In this document: positions 1-6,533 of the stretch, piece after piece
Numbering within the stretch: position 1 is the stretch's first letter
Layout: each line of letters opens with the position of its first letter
Source of the DNA: Bacillota bacterium
GTDB lineage: Bacteria; Bacillota; Clostridia; Christensenellales; Aristaeellaceae
Assembly: GCA_023415715.1 (NCBI GenBank)
Contig: JAEZJP010000120.1
Span: 1-12,002 of the forward strand
Direction of reading: 5' to 3'
Length of the DNA: 12,002 bases
Notes under the pieces: generated by a model
What the model saw: the letters and a program-made list of their open reading frames with translations, nothing else
The model's database searches: none
Told to the model about the DNA's origin: nothing
Made by a program: the position numbers and the translations under genes

Positions 1-105
1 ATCTGGCTCAATCGTCGCGGTGCTGCGCTTCGTTTGTACTGCTCGTTTCGCCAGCCTCCTTCACACCGCCCATTTTCGCCACTGGCGGAGGCAGTGTTCC
101 GGGGC
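1..105. repeat. Dispersed intergenic repeat, copy 1 (possibly truncated by window edge)
   Basis: This stretch matches 6559-6663 in direct orientation, about 92 of 105 positions by hand alignment. The first 23 bases and the block 41-60 are identical. Most of the differences fall in 24-40. It has no convincing reading frame of its own. Within it CTGGC (3-7) can pair with GCCAG (50-54). The second copy lies inside an element with inverted ends; here the left part is off the window, so it is unknown whether the same ends are present. Confidence 0.85.
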
Positions 106-110
106 CACCA

Positions 111-170
111 GAGGGAGGCTCTCCAAAAGGCTCCCTCTGGAGGGAGCTGTCGCCGCAGCGACTGAAGGAG
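111..170. repeat. REP-like palindromic unit
   Basis: Two adjacent hairpins are visible. GCTCCCTC (130-137) pairs with GAGGGAGC (140-147) across a 2-nt gap, and GTCGC (149-153) pairs with GCGAC (158-162). GAGGGAG at 111-117 could pair instead with CTCCCTC at 131-137, so two folds compete. The pattern of a CTCCCTC/GAGGGAG stem followed by a small GTCGC stem and an AAGGAG end resembles a repeat family common between genes in Clostridia. That comparison is from memory, not a search. Confidence 0.6.
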
Positions 171-254
171 TAAAGGGCTGCTACTTTCATTCATCGGGCT
201 GATACTTGCATCCTGGGCATCTGATCATAAGTAATTACATCTTTGCTAGCGGCT

Positions 255-283
255 TTGGATGCAAACTATGCCCTAAATATGAT
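255..283 (+). promoter_or_regulatory. Weak candidate promoter for the acetyltransferase gene
   Basis: TTGGAT (255-260) and TATGAT (278-283) are separated by 17 nt, the usual sigma-A spacing. The -10 is good and the -35 matches the consensus at only about three of six positions. It lies 23 nt upstream of the start codon, so the leader would be short. Confidence 0.35.
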
Positions 284-306
284 ATTATTGGCAGGAGGCT
301 TATCTT

Positions 307-780
307 ATGAAATTAGATGTGGTATCGTTGGATGATAAGCTGGTGCCATTTGTCAATGCAGTTTACGAACAAAACAGAGAAATTTTGCATGGACCTGTTA
401 TCAATATAAACGAATGGCATGAATCGCTTTTTGGCAAGGAAGCCGACCCGTATGAGGTTAGCTTTATAGTGATGACAGATGGTAAACCTGCTGCCTGGTT
501 AAAAATGAACGGAATGAATAACGATAAGATCTGTATATCAATGCTTGTCGTTGATGATGCATATAAGCGCAGCGGCGTAGGAAGTTTTACAGTTCGTTTT
601 GCAGAAGATTTGGCTAAAGCGCATGCTAAAACCGCTGTACGCATTCAAACAACGAAAGATAATATACCGGCGACACAGTGCTACCTTAAGCAAGGATATA
701 TCGCGAAGGAAATTGTTTATGCAGTAGGTGACGGCATAAATAGAGACGGTTACGAGTTTACAAAAGAAATAAAATACTGA
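307..780 (+). CDS. GNAT-family N-acetyltransferase
   Basis: This 157-residue protein has the size and layout of a single-domain acetyl-CoA-dependent acetyltransferase. The strand SMLVVDD (78-84) leads into K-R-S-G-V-G (87-92), the Q/RxxGxG/A pyrophosphate-binding loop that holds acetyl-CoA, followed by a helix (93-106). Near the end, N-I-P-A-T-x-C-Y-x-K-x-G-Y (119-131) fits the motif B pattern NxxAxxxYxxxGF. The substrate cannot be told; small molecules, antibiotics and protein N-termini are all possible in this family. AGGAGG (293-298) lies 8 nt before the ATG and fixes the start. No signal peptide or membrane segment is present. The gene appears monocistronic: a weak promoter precedes it, and the next terminator is 270 nt downstream. 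Nothing links it to the arginine genes apart from position; transfer of acetyl groups is a superficial similarity only. Confidence 0.85.
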   Translation: MKLDVVSLDDKLVPFVNAVYEQNREILHGPVININEWHESLFGKEADPYEVSFIVMTDGKPAAWLKMNGMNNDKICISMLVVDDAYKRSGVGSFTVRFAEDLAKAHAKTAVRIQTTKDNIPATQCYLKQGYIAKEIVYAVGDGINRDGYEFTKEIKY

Positions 781-1049
781 TTACATCAATGAATGGGATA
801 GTATTCCGTTTAGTGTCAACAGCGTCAAATAATACTTTGAAGCATGAATGCATCTATGAGCATAAGCTTTGAAAGCAAGTCAAGCTTCGCCTGCTGTCAT
901 CCTGAACGCAGTGAAGGATCTTACTTTTTATGCTGAGCCAAGATCCTTCGTCACTGCGTTCCTCAGGATGACAGCGGGCAGGGTTTACTTGTATTTTATA
1001 TGCTTGTATTTATCGGCGCATTTATTCTTTGAATCAGTATAGGTACGGA
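781..1049. other. Intergenic region without a gene
   Basis: No frame here has a plausible start, ribosome binding site and length. Apart from the bulged inverted repeat at 893-975, the only other pattern is a short stretch at 846-874 (GAATGCATC followed by AAGCTTTGAAAG) that resembles the left end of the element at 3402. No tRNA or riboswitch fold was recognised. Confidence 0.6.
893..975. repeat. Bulged long inverted repeat (intergenic)
   Basis: A 30-nt left arm (893-922) and a 36-nt right arm (940-975) are almost perfect reverse complements across a 17-nt loop. The right arm carries two extra 3-nt insertions, which would bulge from the stem, one after the CTGTCATCCTGA-complementary part and one before the AAGGATC-complementary part. 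No U-run follows, so it is not an ordinary terminator. The arms resemble a repeat with CTGTCATCCTGA and AAGGATCTT segments that I recall from many bacterial intergenic regions. Confidence 0.8.
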
Positions 1050-1100
1050 CTCCCTTTTCCATTTGTATGACGAATGCAGAAAAGGGAGCCTTTTCTTTTT
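1047..1100 (+). terminator. Intrinsic terminator upstream of the arg operon
   Basis: CTCCCTTTTC (1050-1059) pairs perfectly with GAAAAGGGAG (1079-1088), and GG/CC pairs extend it past a bulged A. The 19-nt loop can form an inner CATT/AATG stem. The T-rich tract TTTTCTTTTT (1091-1100) follows directly. It would end transcripts arriving from the acetyltransferase side and insulate the arg promoter, whose -35 starts 31 nt later. Confidence 0.8.
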
Positions 1101-1130
1101 GGTGAGAAGTTAAGAAATGCAAAAAAATCC

Positions 1131-1158
1131 TTGACAACAGTCATTTCATCCGTATAAT
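1131..1158 (+). promoter_or_regulatory. Sigma-A promoter of the arg operon
   Basis: The -35 is a perfect TTGACA (1131-1136) and the -10 a perfect TATAAT (1153-1158), with a 16-nt spacer. Transcription should start near 1164-1167, giving a leader of about 47 nt before argC. Both hexamers are consensus, so the promoter should be strong when not repressed. Confidence 0.9.
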
Positions 1159-1184
1159 ACACGTATAATTATTCACAAATACGG
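1150..1184. promoter_or_regulatory. Candidate ArgR operator (ARG box)
   Basis: Positions 1160-1177 fit the ARG-box pattern WNTGAATWWWWATTCANW with about three mismatches: the right half ATTCACA is perfect, the central AATT fits, and the left half reads CGTAT in place of TGAAT. It covers the expected transcription start, so bound arginine repressor would block the promoter. A wider dyad, CCGTAT (1150-1155) with ATACGG (1179-1184), surrounds it. ArgR itself is not encoded in the window; the assignment rests on the motif and on the genes downstream. Confidence 0.55.
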
Positions 1185-1212
1185 AATGATTATGCTTCTT
1201 GGAGGAAACCGC

Positions 1213-2166
1213 ATGGCAAATGTATTCATCGATGGCCAGGAGGGCACCACGGGGCTGACCATTGCCCGGCGACTTGCTGGCCGGAACGACATTCATCTGA
1301 TACCTATTGAGGATGCGCTGCGCAAGGACGCGCAGGAGCGAAGGTGCAGGATGCAGGAGGCGGATGTGGCTATCCTGTGTTTGCCGGATGAGGCGGCAAG
1401 GGAAGCGGTGCTTCTTGCAGAGGGCCTTCCCGTACGCATACTGGACGCCTCCACAGCCCACAGGACGCTAAACGGCTGGGCGTATGGGTTCCCCGAATTA
1501 TCTAAGGAACACAGGGAAGCGGTTCAAAAGGGAAACAGGGTTTCCGTACCGGGATGCCATGCCAGCGGGTTTGCGGCGCTTGTTTATCCACTTGTCAAGG
1601 CGGGGGCGCTGCCGACTGATTATCCCGTTGTATGCCATTCGGTGACGGGGTATTCCGGCGGGGGCAAGAAGATGATCGCGGAATACGAATCAAAGGAACG
1701 CTCCCAAGCACTTTTAAGTCCCCGGCAATACGCACTTTCCCAGGCTCACAAGCATCTTCCGGAAATGCAAAAAGTATGCGGCCTAACTTATGCACCAATA
1801 TTTGATCCCATCGTGGCAGATTTTTACGGCGGCATGGCGGTATCGGTGCCACTTTACTCAAGGCTGCTCAAAGGCAATCCCACCCGCAAGGCGGTGCATG
1901 AACTGTATTCCACTCATTATCAGGGTGAAAGGCTGGTCCGGGTGCTCCCGCTTGAAGCAGGCGATCAAATGGGCGGGTTTCTGGCCGCGAACACACTTAA
2001 GGGAAAAGATTATATGGAAATTTTGATCTGCGGTAACGACGACAGGCTGCTGCTAATAGCAAGGTTTGACAACCTGGGCAAAGGCGCCTCAGGGGCTGCG
2101 GTGCAGTGCCTGAACCTGATGACGGGGGCGGAGGAGTACTCCGACCTGAACTGTTGGGAGGAATAG
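1213..2166 (+). CDS. argC: N-acetyl-gamma-glutamyl-phosphate reductase, type 2
   Basis: The product makes N-acetylglutamate semialdehyde from N-acetylglutamyl phosphate with NADPH, the third step of ornithine synthesis, in the cytoplasm. The start FIDGQEGTTGL (5-15) is the nucleotide-binding segment of the shorter type 2 ArgC, and the length of 317 residues fits that subfamily (about 310) rather than type 1 (about 345). The catalytic cysteine is C115 in P-G-C-H-A-S-G, where type 1 enzymes have GCYPT. HKH (179-181) probably holds the active-site histidine, and D-N-L-G-K-G-A-S-G-A (286-295) is the conserved C-terminal signature. GGAGG (1201-1205) lies 7 nt before the ATG at 1213. An in-frame ATG at 1186 would add nine residues but has no binding site. 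It is first in the operon, with argJ starting 4 nt after its stop. Confidence 0.93.
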   Translation: MANVFIDGQEGTTGLTIARRLAGRNDIHLIPIEDALRKDAQERRCRMQEADVAILCLPDEAAREAVLLAEGLPVRILDASTAHRTLNGWAYGFPELSKEHREAVQKGNRVSVPGCHASGFAALVYPLVKAGALPTDYPVVCHSVTGYSGGGKKMIAEYESKERSQALLSPRQYALSQAHKHLPEMQKVCGLTYAPIFDPIVADFYGGMAVSVPLYSRLLKGNPTRKAVHELYSTHYQGERLVRVLPLEAGDQMGGFLAANTLKGKDYMEILICGNDDRLLLIARFDNLGKGASGAAVQCLNLMTGAEEYSDLNCWEE

Positions 2167-2170
2167 GGAT

Positions 2171-3385
2171 ATGGAATGGATTAAGGGCGGCGTATGCGCT
2201 GCCAAAGGATTTTTGGCATCCGGCGTTCATTGTGGGATCCGTAAAAACAAAACGAAAAAAGACCTGGCATTGATTGTCAGCAAGACAAGGGCCGCGGCAG
2301 CCAGCATCTATACAACCAACCTGGTCAAGGGCGCGCCGATTTACGTGACGAAGGAAAATATACAGGATGGCTACGGCCAGGCCATTATCTGCAACAGCGG
2401 CAATGCAAATACCTGCAACGCGGACGGCATGGATATTGCCAGAGGCATGTGCGGACTTGTGGCAAAGCATTTGTCCATTTCGGCGCTGGATGTGATTGTG
2501 GCTTCCACCGGCGTGATCGGCCAGCCCTTGTCCCTTACGCCAATAGCGGAGCATATGGCAGCGCTTGCGGAAGCCTTAAGTGCCCATGGGGAAGGCGCAG
2601 CGGCGGAGGCCATCATGACCACCGATACCATCAAAAAGGAAGCGGCAGTTTCCTTTAAGATCGGAGGGAAAACCTGCCGCCTTGGGGGCATGGCCAAAGG
2701 ATCCGGGATGATCCACCCCAACATGGCCACCATGCTGGTGTTTCTGACAACAGACGCGGCCATTTCACCCGAAATGCTTCAAAAAGCGCTGACCCGCGAT
2801 ACGCAGGATACCTTTCACATGATCAGCGTGGATGGGGATACCTCCACCAACGACATGGTGAGCATACTGGCCAATGGCCAGGCCGGCAATGATCCCATCT
2901 GCGGGGAAGGGGAAGCGTTTGAAACTTTCTTAAAGGCTTTGAACGCCGTTACTTCAGCGCTTTGCAAGGCCATCGCCAAGGACGGCGAAGGAGCCACCAA
3001 GCTTTTGACATGCATTGCAGCCGGAGCTGCCGACAAGGAAACAGCCCGCAAGGTCGCCAAGTCCGTGATCTGCTCCAGCCTTTTGAAAGCGGCCATGTTC
3101 GGCGCGGATGCCAACTGGGGCCGGGTGCTGTGCGCCATTGGCTATAGTGGGGCGGCAGTTGATGTGACGAAAATCGATGTGTCCTTTTCCTCGGCGGCTG
3201 GGCATATTGCAGTTTGCAAAAATGGTGCCGGCATCCCCTTCAGCGAGGAAACGGCCAAGGATGTGCTATGCAACGGTGAGATCACGATTCTGGTCGATTT
3301 GAACGACGGGGATCAAACCGCAACCGCATGGGGATGCGATCTGACTTATGATTACGTGAAAATCAACGGCGATTACCGCACGTAG
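2171..3385 (+). CDS. argJ: Glutamate N-acetyltransferase (ornithine acetyltransferase)
   Basis: ArgJ moves the acetyl group from N-acetylornithine to glutamate, releasing ornithine and recycling the acetyl group. Many members also make N-acetylglutamate from acetyl-CoA. The 404 residues match the family. The precursor cuts itself into two chains before T187 in P-N-M-A-T-M-L (183-189), and this threonine becomes the N-terminal nucleophile. STGVIG (112-117) supplies the oxyanion-hole residues, and the C-terminus YDYVKINGDYRT is the usual ending. GGGAGG (2156-2161) lies 9 nt upstream of the ATG and overlaps the end of argC. No argE or argA is seen in this cluster, which fits the acetyl-recycling route. 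Whether this ArgJ is mono- or bifunctional cannot be read from the sequence. Confidence 0.96.
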   Translation: MEWIKGGVCAAKGFLASGVHCGIRKNKTKKDLALIVSKTRAAAASIYTTNLVKGAPIYVTKENIQDGYGQAIICNSGNANTCNADGMDIARGMCGLVAKHLSISALDVIVASTGVIGQPLSLTPIAEHMAALAEALSAHGEGAAAEAIMTTDTIKKEAAVSFKIGGKTCRLGGMAKGSGMIHPNMATMLVFLTTDAAISPEMLQKALTRDTQDTFHMISVDGDTSTNDMVSILANGQAGNDPICGEGEAFETFLKALNAVTSALCKAIAKDGEGATKLLTCIAAGAADKETARKVAKSVICSSLLKAAMFGADANWGRVLCAIGYSGAAVDVTKIDVSFSSAAGHIAVCKNGAGIPFSEETAKDVLCNGEITILVDLNDGDQTATAWGCDLTYDYVKINGDYRT

Positions 3386-3401
3386 TACCAATGAGAAAAA
3401 T

Positions 3402-3525
3402 GAATGCATCCAAAGCTGTGAAAGATTTTGGCGCAGTACAAGGAGACGGAGCGACGCGTGGCAGCGCCACATGGAGCGGAAGACGACGCAGTAATGCGCA
3501 AAAGATCTACAGCGACGATGTATTC
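3402..3525. repeat. MITE-like element with imperfect inverted ends, inside the arg operon
   Basis: The left end (3402-3435) and the reverse complement of the right end (3495-3525) share GAAT-CATC, GCTGT, AGAT-TT and GCGCA in the same order, about 24 of 31 positions with small gaps. The middle holds a GTGGC/GCCAC hairpin (3458-3462 with 3466-3470). No target duplication is obvious. It fills most of the 178-nt argJ-argB gap, which is otherwise out of scale with the 0-10 nt spacing of the other operon genes. It contains no frame worth calling and no U-run, so read-through to argB is expected. Confidence 0.55.
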
Positions 3526-3563
3526 AGGTTTCGAATTGGTAACATGATGGGAGGATAAACGTC

Positions 3564-4415
3564 ATGCATCTTGACAACGCCCAGCGGGCGCAGGTTTTGA
3601 TTGAGGCATTGCCGTATATCCAGCGCTATAACGGCAAGATCATTGTGGTCAAGTATGGCGGAAACGCAATGATCAATGAAGATCTGAAGCTTAATGTAAT
3701 GAAGGATATCGTTATGCTGTCCCTGATTGGCATCAAGGTGGTGCTGGTGCATGGCGGCGGACCGGAAATTTCGCAGATGTTAGCCAAAATGGGCAAGAAA
3801 AGCGAGTTTGTGGACGGTCTTCGCGTAACCGATGCAGAGACGGCCGACGTTGTGCAGATGGTTCTGGCGGGAAAGATCAACAAAACATTGGTCGCCCAAT
3901 TGGTAAACATCGGCGGCAAGGCAATAGGCCTGTGCGGTATGGACGGCGGGCTGATTGAGGCGAAGGTGCTGGATGAGCGGCTGGGCTATGTGGGGGAGAT
4001 CACAAACATCAATACCCAGCCTATATTGGATCTGCTGGACATGGGGTACATTCCGGTTATCTCCACCGTGGGGTATGACAAGGAAGGCCATGTGTACAAC
4101 ATCAACGCCGATACCGCGGCCGCCCGCATTGCGGGAACACTGAAAGCCGAAAGCATGATTTCCATGACCGATACCGTGGGCTTGCTCACAGACAACGATG
4201 ATCCCAAGACACTCATCCCCAAGGTGCATGTCAGCGAGGCGCCGCAGCTTATACGGGAAGGCATCATTTCCGGCGGCATGATCCCCAAGGTGGAGTGCTG
4301 CATTGAGGCCATCAGGCGGGGCGTAAAGAAGGTATTTATCATTGATGGGCGTGTGCCGCACGCCATATTGATCGAAGTTTTGACCGACGAAGGCGTCGGC
4401 ACCATGTTTGTATAG
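3564..4415 (+). CDS. argB: Acetylglutamate kinase, probably arginine-sensitive
   Basis: This cytoplasmic amino-acid kinase phosphorylates N-acetylglutamate with ATP, the second pathway step. K29 in V-K-Y-G-G-N-A-M is the phosphate-binding lysine, V-H-G-G-G-P (61-66) is the glycine loop, and the NINADTAAARIAGTL segment carries the conserved N and D of the active site. The protein has 283 residues and an N-terminal helix, A-Q-V-L-I-E-A-L-P-Y-I, before the core. It also has the C-terminal block H-A-I-L-I-E-V-L-T-D-E-G-V-G-T. Both are hallmarks of hexameric kinases inhibited by arginine, as in Pseudomonas and Thermotoga, and are missing from the 258-residue insensitive E. coli enzyme. Feedback inhibition is therefore inferred. 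GGGAGG (3549-3554) lies 9 nt before the ATG. argD starts 9 nt after its stop. Confidence 0.96.
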   Translation: MHLDNAQRAQVLIEALPYIQRYNGKIIVVKYGGNAMINEDLKLNVMKDIVMLSLIGIKVVLVHGGGPEISQMLAKMGKKSEFVDGLRVTDAETADVVQMVLAGKINKTLVAQLVNIGGKAIGLCGMDGGLIEAKVLDERLGYVGEITNINTQPILDLLDMGYIPVISTVGYDKEGHVYNINADTAAARIAGTLKAESMISMTDTVGLLTDNDDPKTLIPKVHVSEAPQLIREGIISGGMIPKVECCIEAIRRGVKKVFIIDGRVPHAILIEVLTDEGVGTMFV

Positions 4416-4424
4416 GAGGGCCTC

Positions 4425-5588
4425 ATGAATATACGGGAAATGGATCAAACCTATGTGGCCAATACCTATGGCCGCTTCGACCTGACGCTTTCGGAAGGCA
4501 AAGGCTCCATTTTAAAGGATGACGCGGGCAAAACGTATATCGACCTGGGCACGGGTATTGCGGTCAATATCTTTGGCGTGGCGGATGAAGTATGGCAGCA
4601 GGCGGTTATGAAGCAGATGTCAATGCTTCCTCATGCCTGCAACCTGTACTATACCGCGCCCCAGGCGGAATTGGCAAAGCTCCTTTGCGAAAAGACCGGC
4701 ATGAAGAAGGTTTTCTTCGGCAACTCCGGGGCGGAGGCCAACGAGTGCGCCATCAAGGTGGCTCGCAAGTACGCCTATGATACAAAGGGTGAGGAAAGCC
4801 CTGTGATCGTTACGCTAAACAACAGCTTCCATGGCCGGACCATCACTACCCTTTCCGCTACGGGGCAGGAAAGCTTCCACAAATACTTCGGCCCCTTCAC
4901 ACAAGGGTTTGCACATGTGGATCCGGATGATTTTACCCAAATGGAAGCGGCCCTGGAAAACCCCAAGGTTTGCGCCGTGATGCTGGAAACGGTGCAGGGG
5001 GAAGGCGGCATCCACGTTCTGAACAAAGGCTATGTACAGAAGGTGGCCGCACTCTGCAAAGAAAAGGGCGTACTGCTCATGGTAGATGAAGTGCAGACGG
5101 GAAACGGGCGCACAGGGGAATTGTACGCCTACATGCATTACGGAATATCCCCCGACGTTATATCCACCGCCAAAGGCTTGGGCGGCGGGCTGCCCATCGG
5201 TGCATGTATGATGAACGAAAAGACCGCCGGCGTGCTTTCCTCCGGCACCCATGGTTCCACCTTCGGGGGCAACCCCATATGCGCCGCCGGCGCTTTGAGC
5301 ATTGTAAAGCGGTTGGATGATACGCTTTTGAAAAGCGTGCGGGAAAAGGGTAATTATATTGTAGAAACGCTGAAAAACGCGCCTGGTGTAAAGAGTATCA
5401 GCGGCCTTGGCCTGATGCTGGGGATTGAGACTGAAAAGCCGGCAAAGGAAGTGGTGGCAGCCTGTCAATATAAAGGCGTGCTGGTGCTGACTGCCAAGCA
5501 GAAAGTTCGGCTGCTGCCCGCCTTGAATATTCCCATGGATCTGCTCATACAAGGCATTGAGATATTGAAGGAGGCTGTACAACAATGA
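4425..5588 (+). CDS. argD: Acetylornithine aminotransferase
   Basis: This PLP enzyme of the class-III aminotransferase family converts N-acetylglutamate semialdehyde to N-acetylornithine using glutamate. The 387-residue length is typical. S-G-A-E-A-N-E (101-107) and F-H-G-R-T (135-139) contact the cofactor. D221 in D-E-V-Q-T-G (221-226) pairs with the pyridine nitrogen, and K250 in S-T-A-K-G-L-G-G-G forms the Schiff base. G-T-H-G-S-T-F-G-G-N-P (274-284) is the conserved phosphate-binding segment. GGAGG (4415-4419), overlapping the argB stop, lies 5 nt before the ATG. The last codons overlap argF by ATGA. Some ArgD proteins also act on succinyl-diaminopimelate in lysine synthesis, which cannot be excluded. 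Confidence 0.95.
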   Translation: MNIREMDQTYVANTYGRFDLTLSEGKGSILKDDAGKTYIDLGTGIAVNIFGVADEVWQQAVMKQMSMLPHACNLYYTAPQAELAKLLCEKTGMKKVFFGNSGAEANECAIKVARKYAYDTKGEESPVIVTLNNSFHGRTITTLSATGQESFHKYFGPFTQGFAHVDPDDFTQMEAALENPKVCAVMLETVQGEGGIHVLNKGYVQKVAALCKEKGVLLMVDEVQTGNGRTGELYAYMHYGISPDVISTAKGLGGGLPIGACMMNEKTAGVLSSGTHGSTFGGNPICAAGALSIVKRLDDTLLKSVREKGNYIVETLKNAPGVKSISGLGLMLGIETEKPAKEVVAACQYKGVLVLTAKQKVRLLPALNIPMDLLIQGIEILKEAVQQ

Positions 5589-6490
5589 ATCATCTATTGA
5601 AGCTGTCCGACCTTTCCTCAGAGGAGGTTCTGGATATTTTGAACCTGGCGGACCAGTTGAAATATGAAAAAACACATGGCATCGCCCATAAATACCTTCA
5701 GGACAAGACGCTCGGCATGATCTTTCAGAAATCCTCCACCCGCACCAGGGTGTCCTTTGAGGTAGGCATGTATGAGTTGGGGGGATACGCGCTTTTCTTG
5801 TCCGCGGGTGATCTTCAAATAGGCCGGGGCGAACCTGTGCAGGATACGGCCAGGGTGCTTTCCCGGTACCTGGATGGCATCATGATCCGCACCTACAAGC
5901 AGCAGGAGGTGGAGGATCTGGCCAAGTACGGCTCCATCCCCATTATCAACGGGCTCACGGATCATGAGCATCCCTGCCAGATGCTTGCTGACCTTATGAC
6001 AATCCGGGAACTGAAAAAGAGTTTCAGGGGCCTCAAGATTGCCTTTGTGGGGGATGGCAACAACATGGCCAACTCATTCATTGTGGGCGGCGTGAAAATG
6101 GGCATGTCGGTTTCCATTGCCTGCCCCATAGGCTATGAGCCGGATGAAGGCATTGTAAATTGGGCTAAAAATACGGGGCTGTTCACAATGACCAAAGATG
6201 TCCTCACTGCCTGCAAGGATGCCGATGTGGTGTATACCGACGTGTGGGCCTCCATGGGCATGGAAAAGGAAGCATCCGCCCGCAAGACTGCTTTCCAGGG
6301 CTACCAGGTAAACGATGCGGCCATGGCTGTGGCGAAGAAGGATGCCATTGTGCTGCACTGCCTGCCCGCCCACAGGGAAGAGGAAATCACCGATAAGGTG
6401 ATGGAAGAACACGCGGAAGAAATTTTTCAGCAGGCGGAGAACCGGCTGCATGCACAGAAGGCTGTATTGGTGAAGCTGCTGGGGAAATGA
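5585..6490 (+). CDS. argF: Ornithine carbamoyltransferase
   Basis: OTC joins ornithine and carbamoyl phosphate to give citrulline. S-T-R-T-R (51-55) binds carbamoyl phosphate, H-P-C-Q (129-132) is the second conserved loop, D-x-W-x-S-M-G (219-225) binds ornithine, and H-C-L-P-A-H-R (258-264) carries the catalytic cysteine C259. The 301-residue length is slightly short of the usual 305-335 but complete. The first ATG overlaps the argD stop as ATGA, with AAGGAGG (5568-5574) 10 nt upstream, so translation is probably coupled. The operon ends here. The anabolic role is inferred from the company of argCJBD; arcA and arcC, which would suggest the arginine deiminase pathway, are absent. No carAB, argG or argH follows, so these must lie elsewhere if the pathway is complete. 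Confidence 0.96.
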   Translation: MNHLLKLSDLSSEEVLDILNLADQLKYEKTHGIAHKYLQDKTLGMIFQKSSTRTRVSFEVGMYELGGYALFLSAGDLQIGRGEPVQDTARVLSRYLDGIMIRTYKQQEVEDLAKYGSIPIINGLTDHEHPCQMLADLMTIRELKKSFRGLKIAFVGDGNNMANSFIVGGVKMGMSVSIACPIGYEPDEGIVNWAKNTGLFTMTKDVLTACKDADVVYTDVWASMGMEKEASARKTAFQGYQVNDAAMAVAKKDAIVLHCLPAHREEEITDKVMEEHAEEIFQQAENRLHAQKAVLVKLLGK

Positions 6491-6496
6491 ATCATT

Positions 6497-6524
6497 TTCC
6501 GTTAACGGAATTGGCGGGCAATTC
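6497..6524. repeat. Paired small palindromes directly after argF
   Basis: TTCCGTTAACGGAA (6497-6510) is a perfect 14-bp palindrome. It overlaps a hairpin GAATTG (6508-6513) / CAATTC (6519-6524) with a 5-nt loop. The two structures share bases, so only one can form at a time. No U-run follows. It could help mRNA 3' processing or be an end of repeat DNA. Confidence 0.4.
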
Positions 6525-6533
6525 GTCTAAAAG

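Noticed and set aside
20..202. Short overlapping frames on both strands in the left repeat
   Set aside because: They consist of repeat and hairpin sequence. The second repeat copy does not preserve the same frame continuation, and no binding site is present.
893..975. Bulged inverted repeat as a terminator
   Set aside because: No U-run follows either arm, and a good terminator exists further on at 1047-1100.
1186..1212. Earlier ATG for argC
   Set aside because: It has no Shine-Dalgarno and adds nine residues not seen in ArgC, whereas GGAGG is ideally spaced for the ATG at 1213.
1100..1212. T-box or riboswitch in the argC leader
   Set aside because: The leader is only about 47 nt from the predicted start, too short for these RNAs, and the strong terminator lies upstream of the promoter.
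3386..3563. Small gene or CRISPR-like array in the argJ-argB gap
   Set aside because: There are no regular direct repeats, and no frame with a binding site other than the one for argB.
4815..5675. Minus-strand open frame of 286 codons antisense to argD and argF
   Set aside because: It is a shadow of the conserved argD frame, with low-complexity composition and no motif.
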